Assembly (NCBI GenBank): GCA_006228005.1
Contig: VDHG01000025.1
Span: 1-46,182, forward strand
DNA from: Testudinibacter crocodili
Lineage (GTDB): Bacteria > Pseudomonadota > Gammaproteobacteria > Enterobacterales > Pasteurellaceae
Length of the DNA: 46,182 nt
Reading direction: 5' to 3'
In this document: positions 26,495 to 33,705 of the stretch, in pieces
How positions within the stretch are numbered: the stretch's first letter is position 1
Layout: each line of letters opens with the position of its first letter
Notes under the pieces: generated by a model
Told to the model about the DNA's origin: nothing
What the model saw: the letters and a program-made list of their open reading frames with translations, nothing else
Databases searched by the model: none
Program-made: the position numbers and the translations under genes

Positions 26495-27448
26495 ATGAAA
26501 AAATACGCACTCGCAGCAATCGCAACACTCGTTGGCTTTTCGGCTTTGATCAGCTCACCGGTGATGGCAAAATCAAACGAAATCGCGGTTATCGTGAAAA
26601 CCGCCAATGCTAATTTCTGGCAAAATGTGAATAAAGGCGCTATCGAAGCCGGCAAAGACATCGGTGGCCAATACAACATCTCATTCCAAGGCCCACAAGC
26701 CGAAACCGCTATCGATGAACAGGTCAATATGGTCAACAATGCGGTAAATCGCGGCGTTGCAGGCATCGTGTTGGCGGCATCGGATCCGGACGCCCTGGTT
26801 CCGGCGGTGAAAGGCGCTTTTGAAAGAGGCATTCCGGTGGTGATGATCGATTCTGGCATCAACAGCGACGGCAAATATTACCAATCCTTCTTGGCGACCG
26901 ATAATCGTGCCGCCGGGAAATTGGCTGCGGAAAAACTGCTGGAGAAAAACGGTACTAAAGGTAAAGTAGCAGTGATGTCGTTCACACCAGGCGCAGCCAG
27001 TGCAATTGAACGTACCGGAGGTTTTGTGGACAGAATTAAAGAAAATGCAGATATCACCATGGTCGGTCCCTTCTACTCCCAATCCGATATGGTGACCGCA
27101 CTTAACCAAACCATCGACGTTTTAACTTCTCACCCAGATTTAACCGCAATCTTCGGCGCCAATGAACCAACCGCTGTTGGCATGGCGCGCGCAATTAAAG
27201 AGCGCGGCTACGCCGGAAAATTAGTAGCAGTCGGCTTTGACGGCAACCAAGATCTGCAAAACTTTGTGCGTGACGGTACCTTAGAAGGCATCGTGGTGCA
27301 ATCCTCCTATCAAATGGGTTACAAAGGCGTAACCGCCATTAAAGACGTCATCGACGGCAAGACTATTGAAAAATTCATCGACACCGGTGTAGTTTTCGTC
27401 ACCAAAGACAACATTGATTCCGACGAAGCCAAAGGCGTATTGTACTAA
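26495..27448 (+). CDS. Periplasmic substrate-binding protein of the fuc operon
   Basis: A 317-residue RbsB-type binding protein. The signal peptide is MKKYALAAIATLVGFSALIS followed by SPVMA, with cleavage before KSNEIAVI. The mature part has VIVKTANANFWQNVNKGA and VGFDGNQDLQNFVRDGTLEG. It is the last gene of the fuc transcript, with a strong AAGGAGC site. L-fucose is the likely ligand from context; its sequence alone would only say pentose/hexose binder. Its distance from the ATPase/permease pair is small (70 bp). Confidence 0.92.
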   Translation: MKKYALAAIATLVGFSALISSPVMAKSNEIAVIVKTANANFWQNVNKGAIEAGKDIGGQYNISFQGPQAETAIDEQVNMVNNAVNRGVAGIVLAASDPDALVPAVKGAFERGIPVVMIDSGINSDGKYYQSFLATDNRAAGKLAAEKLLEKNGTKGKVAVMSFTPGAASAIERTGGFVDRIKENADITMVGPFYSQSDMVTALNQTIDVLTSHPDLTAIFGANEPTAVGMARAIKERGYAGKLVAVGFDGNQDLQNFVRDGTLEGIVVQSSYQMGYKGVTAIKDVIDGKTIEKFIDTGVVFVTKDNIDSDEAKGVLY

Positions 27449-27512
27449 TTTCTATCATAAATCCTGTTTCAGTACTCTTTATATTATCGAGGAATTTGAT
27501 AGATAATTGCAG

Positions 27513-27533
27513 GGGCGGATTATATATCCGCCC
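27513..27533. terminator. Hairpin between the convergent fuc and threonate operons
   Basis: GGGCGGAT (27513-27520) and ATCCGCCC (27526-27533) form a strong 8-bp GC-rich stem with a 5-nt AT loop. No T tract follows on either strand, so termination may be partial, but its place between convergent operons fits a bidirectional stop. Confidence 0.5.
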
Positions 27534-27585
27534 TAGACTGATACTGATAGGTATTCGTTTTAGTTTAATACAATAGTAAATCGGA

Positions 27586-28608
27586 CTAAGATGAAAGCGA
27601 ATTCCACACCAAATGCCAACCGGGCGCCAACTCTGCCGCTCGTTCACAAGCCAAGACTAATGAGTTTTCTCTAGCAATCCCTTTTCCAGCGATATCAAAG
27701 GCGGTTCCATGATCAACCGACACCCTAACGATCGGTAATCCTGCGGTAATATTAACACCGTCATCACCATATACCGCTTTAAAAGGTGCGTGCCCCTGAT
27801 CGTGATAACAGGCAATTACTATATCCCATTTCCCTCGAACCGCCTGCGGAATTAAAGCATCAGCAGGAAGCGGGCCTTGAATATTAATGCCTTGCCGCTG
27901 CGCAAGTTGAATTGCAGGCGCAAGTTGATCCAGATCTTCATCACCAAACAATCGGTTTTCACCGGCATGCGGATTAATCCCACAGACCCCTATTTTCGCA
28001 CTCGGTTTATTTAATGATTTTGCCAATGCAAATGCTAAATTAATCACGGTAGTAGTGCGTGTTGTGGTACAAGCATCAATTGCAGAATGCAACGATTGGT
28101 GGGTTGTCAAATGAAACAGATAAAAATCACCGGAAGAGAGTATCATGGAATAATCTTTAACACCAAACTCATGCGCAAGGATTTCGGTATGTCCCGGCCA
28201 ATGATGACCGCCGGCATGCATGGCTTCTTTATTGAGCGGTGCGGTCACAATCCCGTCAATTTTACCTTCACGCCCCAATTTACAGGCTTCGACAACAAAA
28301 CGATATGCCGAATCACCCGCTACGGCGGAAATCTTACCGGCTTGAACCGCAGGCAACGGATCAGCAATCTGTAGCAACTCTATTTCATTGGAATCGTTGT
28401 TTAAGCAGCTTAAATCCGTCACCAATTTAATTTGGCTTGCCGAAAATCCTGACAGCATGCAAGCGTTCGCTAACGCAGTATAATCGCCGATAACAAATAA
28501 TTTGGCTTTACGTCTTAAATCGGCGTGTGCTAATAACGTTTTTACGGTAATTTCAGGACCGATTCCGGCAATATCCCCCATTGTCACCGCTAATATTGGT
28601 AATGACAT
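27586..28608 (-). CDS. pdxA2: 4-phospho-D-threonate 3-dehydrogenase (PdxA2)
   Basis: A 340-residue PdxA-family NAD-dependent dehydrogenase. Landmarks are AVTMGDIAGIGPEI at the N-terminus, TAPLNKEAMHAGGHHWPGHTEILA, NPHAGENRLFGDED and ACYHDQGHAPFKAV, containing the metal-binding histidines. True PdxA acts in pyridoxal phosphate synthesis, but this copy sits with a DUF1537 kinase and a sugar-acid permease. That pairing is known as the D-threonate pathway: kinase to 4-phosphothreonate, then PdxA2 to dihydroxyacetone phosphate and carbon dioxide. D-erythronate or a related acid cannot be excluded. Gene gap to dtnK is 12 bp. Confidence 0.88.
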   Translation of the reverse strand: MSLPILAVTMGDIAGIGPEITVKTLLAHADLRRKAKLFVIGDYTALANACMLSGFSASQIKLVTDLSCLNNDSNEIELLQIADPLPAVQAGKISAVAGDSAYRFVVEACKLGREGKIDGIVTAPLNKEAMHAGGHHWPGHTEILAHEFGVKDYSMILSSGDFYLFHLTTHQSLHSAIDACTTTRTTTVINLAFALAKSLNKPSAKIGVCGINPHAGENRLFGDEDLDQLAPAIQLAQRQGINIQGPLPADALIPQAVRGKWDIVIACYHDQGHAPFKAVYGDDGVNITAGLPIVRVSVDHGTAFDIAGKGIARENSLVLACERAAELAPGWHLVWNSLSS

Positions 28609-28620
28609 AATCCTACGCTC

Positions 28621-29859
28621 CTATCTATTTGAATGTTGCTGCATAATATGGCTTAAAAGTTGCTTATCTCCGAACCCTCCGGATTTGGTCATCACTTTCA
28701 ATCCTTGATAAGTGCCGCCAGCAATACGACACAGCGGAACGCCTGCGACAACCGCATGCAAAATCTCCATTTCATATACCGGTAAACACGCTAAAAGTGC
28801 GGCTGCACCATCTCCGCCAAACAAAATTAAAGTATCGAAATCTGCATTATCCAGGCAATATTTGCCTAAATCCGCCAAATATCCCGAAATGGCGCGGGCA
28901 ATTTCATTAATATTTCCTGCGGCATTAATTTTCGCCGGATTAGCACGGATAATAACGTTCTCCTTGCTACAGTTAATCAGCGCTTTTAATTGCTGTTTCA
29001 AGGCGGGTTCGGAAATGGTCGCATTAATTAATTGAGAAGGATGCGGGCTGAAAACAATCGTTTTGCCGCCCGTTGTCGCGATATATTCATCAACTTGAGT
29101 TTGACTGGTTTCATGCACCGAGGTCACTAAAATAAGGGCGCGCGACAACGCAAAATCGTGATAGGAAGCAGGCTTGTTTGCCGATTTTTTCAGAGCCTGA
29201 GCCAGACCTGCTGAACCGACGGGAATAATCTGACTGCCTAACTGCGCAATGACATTGGCAATCAGACTCAGATCCTGTGCAGTTTCGGCATCAACAACCA
29301 ACTGCGTTGCCGCTGATGTCGTAATGATACGCAGCAATTCTTGCTCAGATGTAAATTCGCTGATAATCGTAGCTTGAGGTAACAGCTTATCCATTGAAGC
29401 AGACGGCACGGGACAAATCGGATCTCTGCCCGATGCCGTTTCATGCACGGGAATGCCATTAACATATAAGTGCCCCTGTTCGATTGTCCTGCCCATTTCA
29501 GGATAGGCAGGACAAATCAAGGCTTTCGCCTCAGGGTAACGCAAACGCCAAGCCTGTAACGCACCTTCTATCTGATAAGCAACGGAACCTCGCATCGTCG
29601 AGTCAATTTTTAAATAAATCTGCTCAATACCGTTTTGTAAACCAGCCTCAACCGCACTTTTGGTCAATTGAACCGCTTTTTCCCCGACCGGACGTGCATC
29701 AGTAGAAACCGTAAATACTTCAGCTTGTGAGAAATCCGTTTGATGTAAATAATCGGAATTGACCTGTAAGATAGTCGAAAATCCATTCTCGGCAAACATC
29801 ACGCCCGTATCATTAGCGCCGGTTAAATCATCAGCAATCACAAGAATATTATTTTTCAT
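28621..29859 (-). CDS. dtnK: Four-carbon acid sugar kinase, probably D-threonate kinase
   Basis: A 412-residue DUF1537-family kinase. The N-terminal substrate domain starts ILVIADDLTGANDTGVMFA; the C-terminal nucleotide domain contains LILFGGDGAAALLA and VPLCRIAGGTYQGLKVMTKSGGFG. Family members phosphorylate D-threonate, L-threonate, D-erythronate or 3-oxo-tetronates. Pairing with a PdxA-type dehydrogenase points to the D-threonate type (DtnK). It is one base away from kdgT, so the two are tightly coupled. An uptake signal (29651-29659) is inside. Confidence 0.87.
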   Translation of the reverse strand: MKNNILVIADDLTGANDTGVMFAENGFSTILQVNSDYLHQTDFSQAEVFTVSTDARPVGEKAVQLTKSAVEAGLQNGIEQIYLKIDSTMRGSVAYQIEGALQAWRLRYPEAKALICPAYPEMGRTIEQGHLYVNGIPVHETASGRDPICPVPSASMDKLLPQATIISEFTSEQELLRIITTSAATQLVVDAETAQDLSLIANVIAQLGSQIIPVGSAGLAQALKKSANKPASYHDFALSRALILVTSVHETSQTQVDEYIATTGGKTIVFSPHPSQLINATISEPALKQQLKALINCSKENVIIRANPAKINAAGNINEIARAISGYLADLGKYCLDNADFDTLILFGGDGAAALLACLPVYEMEILHAVVAGVPLCRIAGGTYQGLKVMTKSGGFGDKQLLSHIMQQHSNR

Positions 29860-29860
29860 A

Positions 29861-30808
29861 TCAATTACCCTCTTTAAAATGATCTTCCAAGCCGCCCTGA
29901 CGTTTCAACACCCAAGCCGCAACCAACGGAGCCAAAATCGCAGACACCAACACTGCTGCGGCTATTTGCGCAGTTGCCGTTTGAACGTACTGCGCCATAT
30001 TCGGATCAGCCTGCGCAACAATTTCCGGTGTAATAATCGCGTTACCGGCAGTGGTTCCGGCAGCAAATCCTATTCCTGATTGCGTCCCTCTTTTTAAAAT
30101 CACTTTATAACCGAAATAAACAAAGGCACCGGTCAACAAAGAAGCGACGACACCTAAAATAATTCCCGTTGCGCCACCAGTCACAATAGAATGCAAATTG
30201 ATTCCGGTACCAAGCGCAAATGCAAAAAACGGAATAACAATCGCCCCGGTCGGCTTCATAATATTAGTCCATTTAGGATCAAGATTCCCGACAACCATAC
30301 CGACCAATAACGGAATAACCGCCGCTAACATGAGCGAAAGCGGAATATCCGCCAATCCGGAAACCCCCAGAAACAGTAAAACAAAAAAAGGTCCGTCGTT
30401 AACCGCCGATGCGACGTAAGCCCCTCTATCGCGATAATCACCATACTTACCGGTAAATGCAAGCCAGATACCACCGTTTGAGTTAGCGACTACAGTTAAT
30501 ATTGCCAAAAGCGAAATTCCCATAATGCCGTCTGAGCCGATAACCAAACCGATCAGCGTAATTAATCCCGCTGGAATAATGGTTTTAAATAGCAGGACGA
30601 CTCCTGTGTGCGCCAAGACAGGTCCGGAGCTACGAACGGTAATCTGCATACCCGTTGCAAAAATTAATAATGCGATCAACGGTCCGGCAGAGGATTTAAA
30701 AAGTGCGGTAGTGAATGAACCTATACCCAAAAATTCTGGAAAAAAAGTACCGATAATTGATCCTAATATAAGAGGCACAACCATCGTTCCGCCCGGAATC
30801 TTGTTCAT
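29861..30808 (-). CDS. kdgT: KdgT-family sugar-acid permease
   Basis: A 315-residue inner-membrane symporter of the 2-keto-3-deoxygluconate permease family with about ten hydrophobic helices. Landmarks are MNKIPGGTMVVPLILG, NSNGGIWLAF, PFFAFALGTGINL and AGTTAGNAIITPEIVA. E. coli KdgT imports 2-keto-3-deoxygluconate. Here it heads an operon with dtnK and pdxA2, so a four-carbon acid sugar such as D-threonate is the likelier cargo (inference). The ATG at 30808 is the only one in frame, but coding-like codons continue upstream to a TAA and a 19-codon frame overlaps the start, so the true N-terminus is uncertain. Uptake signal at 30701-30709. Confidence 0.85.
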   Translation of the reverse strand: MNKIPGGTMVVPLILGSIIGTFFPEFLGIGSFTTALFKSSAGPLIALLIFATGMQITVRSSGPVLAHTGVVLLFKTIIPAGLITLIGLVIGSDGIMGISLLAILTVVANSNGGIWLAFTGKYGDYRDRGAYVASAVNDGPFFVLLFLGVSGLADIPLSLMLAAVIPLLVGMVVGNLDPKWTNIMKPTGAIVIPFFAFALGTGINLHSIVTGGATGIILGVVASLLTGAFVYFGYKVILKRGTQSGIGFAAGTTAGNAIITPEIVAQADPNMAQYVQTATAQIAAAVLVSAILAPLVAAWVLKRQGGLEDHFKEGN

Positions 30809-30864
30809 CCAATCATATAAGGAACTAATGTTTGAGTCTTTGAGTCTATCTGATTAACTGACAT
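30805..30864 (-). CDS. Possible 19-residue leader peptide overlapping kdgT start
   Basis: A short frame begins at the ATG at 30864 behind a good GGGAG site, reads MSVNQIDSKTQTLVPYMIG and stops at a TGA that overlaps the kdgT ATG (ATGA). This arrangement gives translational coupling. Alternatively it is the original kdgT N-terminus split off by a one-base indel, because the kdgT frame upstream (SNISSLYDW then MNKIPGG) also looks coding. Confidence 0.4.
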   Translation of the reverse strand: MSVNQIDSKTQTLVPYMIG

Positions 30865-30895
30865 AACCGTCTCCCTAGCCTATAATTACGCACAA

Positions 30896-30940
30896 CTTGT
30901 ACGTACAAGATATAATGTGATAGAAGATTCAGATTGTCAA
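30896..30940 (-). promoter_or_regulatory. kdgT-dtnK-pdxA2 promoter with palindromic operator
   Basis: On the minus strand TTGACA (30935-30940), a 17-nt spacer and CATTAT (30912-30917) form a good sigma-70 promoter. Immediately downstream, over the expected start of transcription, lies the perfect 14-bp palindrome CTTGTACGTACAAG (30896-30909). Its form (GTAC core flanked by TTG/CAA) suits a GntR/HutC-type repressor, and such a regulator is the next gene upstream. Confidence 0.75.
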
Positions 30941-30949
30941 TCAGTAAAA

Positions 30950-31660
30950 TTAAATTGTGGTTTCTAGATCAAACATAATTTTATCGCCGCGATGATAAGT
31001 CGAAAAAACTTCGACGACATCATTATTTTTATCAAAGGTCGTGCCTTTTAGCAGTAAAAGAGGGCTACCGATAGGAATATTCAAGTGTTCCGCGATATGT
31101 GATGGCGCCGCAATGGCATAAATATGGCGGGTCGAACGTTCTAGTTCAACATCGGCGTCTTGTTTTAAAATCTGATGTAAAGAGGCGTTTGCTAACTTCT
31201 CAGGGGTAAGCCAGCGTTGATATTTTGTCGGCAAATAAGTTTCGATATAAGCAATCGGCTGGGTAATATCAGAGCGGATTCGTGTTAAATACAATGCTTG
31301 CTTCTCATTCCAAAATTGATTGGCTTTGTCATAATCCACTAATTCAAAAAAGATGATTTTTGTATTAACCATCGTTCCCATTTTCTCGATTTGCATACCC
31401 AAACCATTTAACGACTGCACTACCCGATGAATCCGATTAACCGGCAACACGAAGCTGCCTTTTCCCTGCGCTTTGCTGATTAACCCTTCCACCTCTAATT
31501 TAGCTAGCGCTTGACGTATCACCGAACGTGAAACACCAAACATTTTTTGCAATTCGGCTTCCGACGGGAGAAAACCATGAATCGTTTCGGACAGGATCTC
31601 ACGTTTCAGTTTTTCAATTATATTGATATATAATGGCGTTTTTTTGGTAATTATAGTCAT
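30950..31660 (-). CDS. GntR-family (HutC/UTRA) transcriptional regulator
   Basis: A 236-residue regulator. The N-terminal winged helix contains FLPSEAELQKMFGVSRSVIRQALAKLEVEGLISKAQGKGSFV (about 31-72), and the C-terminal UTRA ligand domain runs to the end (TRIRSDITQPIAYIETYLP, then LLLLKGTTFDKNNDVVEV). Its stop is about 140 bp upstream of kdgT on the same strand, and an operator-like palindrome separates the two. It probably represses the threonate operon and responds to the acid sugar or its phosphate. Confidence 0.88.
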   Translation of the reverse strand: MTIITKKTPLYINIIEKLKREILSETIHGFLPSEAELQKMFGVSRSVIRQALAKLEVEGLISKAQGKGSFVLPVNRIHRVVQSLNGLGMQIEKMGTMVNTKIIFFELVDYDKANQFWNEKQALYLTRIRSDITQPIAYIETYLPTKYQRWLTPEKLANASLHQILKQDADVELERSTRHIYAIAAPSHIAEHLNIPIGSPLLLLKGTTFDKNNDVVEVFSTYHRGDKIMFDLETTI

Positions 31661-31764
31661 CGGAATGGCGTTTATTAAATATAGATTGCGTTTGAGTATA
31701 GCAACTCTTTCTCATTCTTCCTATAATTTACGCCAATGATCATTCACCCAAGGAATCCACCGAT

Positions 31765-32082
31765 ATGGTTACCTCAACCCAAATCACCTTTTTTCAGCGT
31801 TTTGAACAGGATATTCTCAACGGTAGCAAAACCATTACGATTCGTGATCAAAGCGAAAGCCACTATCAAGCGCAAAGTATCGTTGATGTTTTCACCAATG
31901 AAACACAACGCTGGTTTGCTAAAATCCGGATCTTATCTGTCACACCGATCACTTTTGAACAACTAAATTCACAACATGCTGCACAAGAAAATATGACACT
32001 GCCCCAGCTGCAAACCGTTATTCGGGAAATTTATCCGAACGAAACCGCACTGTTTGTGATTCAGTATGAGTTAATCAAATAG
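31765..32082 (+). CDS. yqfB: ASCH-domain N4-acetylcytidine amidohydrolase YqfB
   Basis: A 105-residue ASCH-fold protein, close in length and sequence to E. coli YqfB (103 residues), which hydrolyses N4-acetylcytidine. Conserved parts are ITFFQRFEQDILNGSKTITIRD and HAAQENMTLPQLQTVIREIYP; the lysine in GSKTITIRD is at the position reported as catalytic in the family. A CAAGGA site precedes the ATG. It is a single gene and is not obviously linked to the sugar operons around it. Confidence 0.9.
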   Translation: MVTSTQITFFQRFEQDILNGSKTITIRDQSESHYQAQSIVDVFTNETQRWFAKIRILSVTPITFEQLNSQHAAQENMTLPQLQTVIREIYPNETALFVIQYELIK

Positions 32083-32372
32083 CATACTCGGTCAATTTCG
32101 ATGCCTGTTTTTTCCAAATCAAATGCCGATTCGGGCATCTAAAATCTAATACTCACACTCTTTTTCTATGCATTTCAGTGATAGCTGTCACAAAAAACCA
32201 CGCCAATCAAATAAAATACTTTTTCTATTTGATCATATTTTGAAATCTTGATTTCATATTAATTATGACTTGATTGAATGGGAGCAAGCAATTGAGCATA
32301 TTGATATGAATATTTAAAAGCTGTATATCCATATGAATTCACTATTAAATAATATTACCGTGAGGAATTATT
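32083..32372 (+). promoter_or_regulatory. Regulatory region of the fucosidase operon
   Basis: This 290-bp stretch holds a CRP-type site AGTGA-TAGCTG-TCACA (32177-32192), an 8-bp inverted repeat ATCAAATA/TATTTGAT (32206-32233), and TGAAAT-CTTG-ATTTCA (32241-32256). The last has the same arms and spacing as a dyad at 45910-45925 between iolB and iolA. An exact start of transcription is not assigned. The fucosidase ATG has a GAGGAA site. Confidence 0.65.
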
Positions 32373-33695
32373 ATGAAAAAATTCTATTCTGCTACTTGGG
32401 AATCTGTTAAAACCCACCCTATACCCGATTGGTATGATGATTATAAATTCGGTATTTTTATTCATTGGGGAATTTATTCCGTACCGGCATTTGCACCGTT
32501 GACTTGGGAGCTGGGAGAAATTGAAATTGATGAACAGTGGTTTTGCAATAATCCTTACGCAGAATGGTATTTTAATTCGATTAACGTCAAGCAAGGTCCG
32601 ACTTATCAGCACCACCTCCAAACTTACGGCAAAGATTTCAGCTATCGTGATTTTCTGCCGCTTTGGAAAGCCGAAAAGTGGCAGCCGGCGGAATGGGCGC
32701 AATTATTTAAACAAGCAGGGGCAAAATATGTGGTGTTGACTACCAAACACCACGACGGTTTCTGCCTTTTTCCAAGCCGTTACACCGATTATCACTGCCT
32801 GAATCACGGACCGAAGCGTGATATTTTAGGCAATTTGAAAAGTGCGGTCGAAGCGGTCGGCTTAAAAATGGGAACCTATTATTCCGGCGTTATCGATTGG
32901 ACATTTTCCTGTGCGCCGATTTTCACCGAAAGCCAAAATATGTCAAATGCCAGCCCAACTTATGCTTACGCCGATTATGCTTTCAATCAGGTCTTAGAGC
33001 TAATCGACGACTATCAGCCGGCAGTATTATGGAATGATATCGGCTGGCCGAAACAGGGCGAGCATATGCTACCGAGCCTATTTTCTCACTATTATAATCA
33101 GGTGGAAGACGGCGTGGTCGATGATCGTTGGAACGGCTTGTGGTGCGATTTCACTTCGAAAGAGTATAAACACGGCGAAGCCTCCCGTGAGCGGAAGTGG
33201 GAAATGTGTCGTGGCTTGGGGCTGTCGTTCGGTTATAACCAAAACGAAAGCGATGACGATTTGATTTCGGTGGAGAAATTGGTGGCGCTGTTGGTGGAAG
33301 TGGTCGCCAACAATGGCAATTTATTGCTGAACGTCGGGCCGAAAGCCGACGGCACGATTCCAAACGGACAAGTTGAACGCCTGACCGCACTTGGTAATTG
33401 GTTGGAAGTGAACGGCGAAGGAATTTATGCCACCCGTTGCAGCCGCCGCGAATCTTATCGCCAAGCTGATTTGGATTTCCATTTCACCAAAAAAGAGACC
33501 GACCTGTACTGCTTCGTCAGCGGGCTCCACACCGGTGAGACCCGTTTTTCGCTACCTTGCAACACGACTGTCAGCGCTTTGAATCCGGCAGTAGAATTCT
33601 CGCAACAACGGCAAGGCGATAACGTGGAAATTACCGTGCACAACTATCAACCGGCTTGGCAAGTGTTATGCTTCAAAACTGTCAACGGCGAATAG
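32373..33695 (+). CDS. Alpha-L-fucosidase, GH29, cytoplasmic
   Basis: A 440-residue glycoside hydrolase family 29 enzyme that releases terminal alpha-L-fucose. Family signatures are KFGIFIHWGIYSVPAF (25-40), TTKHHDGFCLF (123-133) and the nucleophile stretch VLWNDIGWP, where Asp222 matches the Thermotoga maritima nucleophile. A candidate acid/base glutamate is Glu264 in DFTSKEY. There is no signal peptide, so its substrate must be imported first. It is 10 bp before a PTS EIIC gene, which suggests a fucosylated disaccharide, perhaps phosphorylated on entry. Product fucose could enter the fuc pathway encoded nearby. Uptake signals are present, so it is not a very recent arrival. Confidence 0.92.
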   Translation: MKKFYSATWESVKTHPIPDWYDDYKFGIFIHWGIYSVPAFAPLTWELGEIEIDEQWFCNNPYAEWYFNSINVKQGPTYQHHLQTYGKDFSYRDFLPLWKAEKWQPAEWAQLFKQAGAKYVVLTTKHHDGFCLFPSRYTDYHCLNHGPKRDILGNLKSAVEAVGLKMGTYYSGVIDWTFSCAPIFTESQNMSNASPTYAYADYAFNQVLELIDDYQPAVLWNDIGWPKQGEHMLPSLFSHYYNQVEDGVVDDRWNGLWCDFTSKEYKHGEASRERKWEMCRGLGLSFGYNQNESDDDLISVEKLVALLVEVVANNGNLLLNVGPKADGTIPNGQVERLTALGNWLEVNGEGIYATRCSRRESYRQADLDFHFTKKETDLYCFVSGLHTGETRFSLPCNTTVSALNPAVEFSQQRQGDNVEITVHNYQPAWQVLCFKTVNGE

Positions 33696-33705
33696 GAGGG
33701 GCGTG

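Noticed and set aside
27586..28608. Pyridoxal phosphate biosynthesis PdxA
   Set aside because: The family allows it, but the operon with a DUF1537 kinase and a sugar-acid permease under a GntR regulator indicates the catabolic PdxA2 type.
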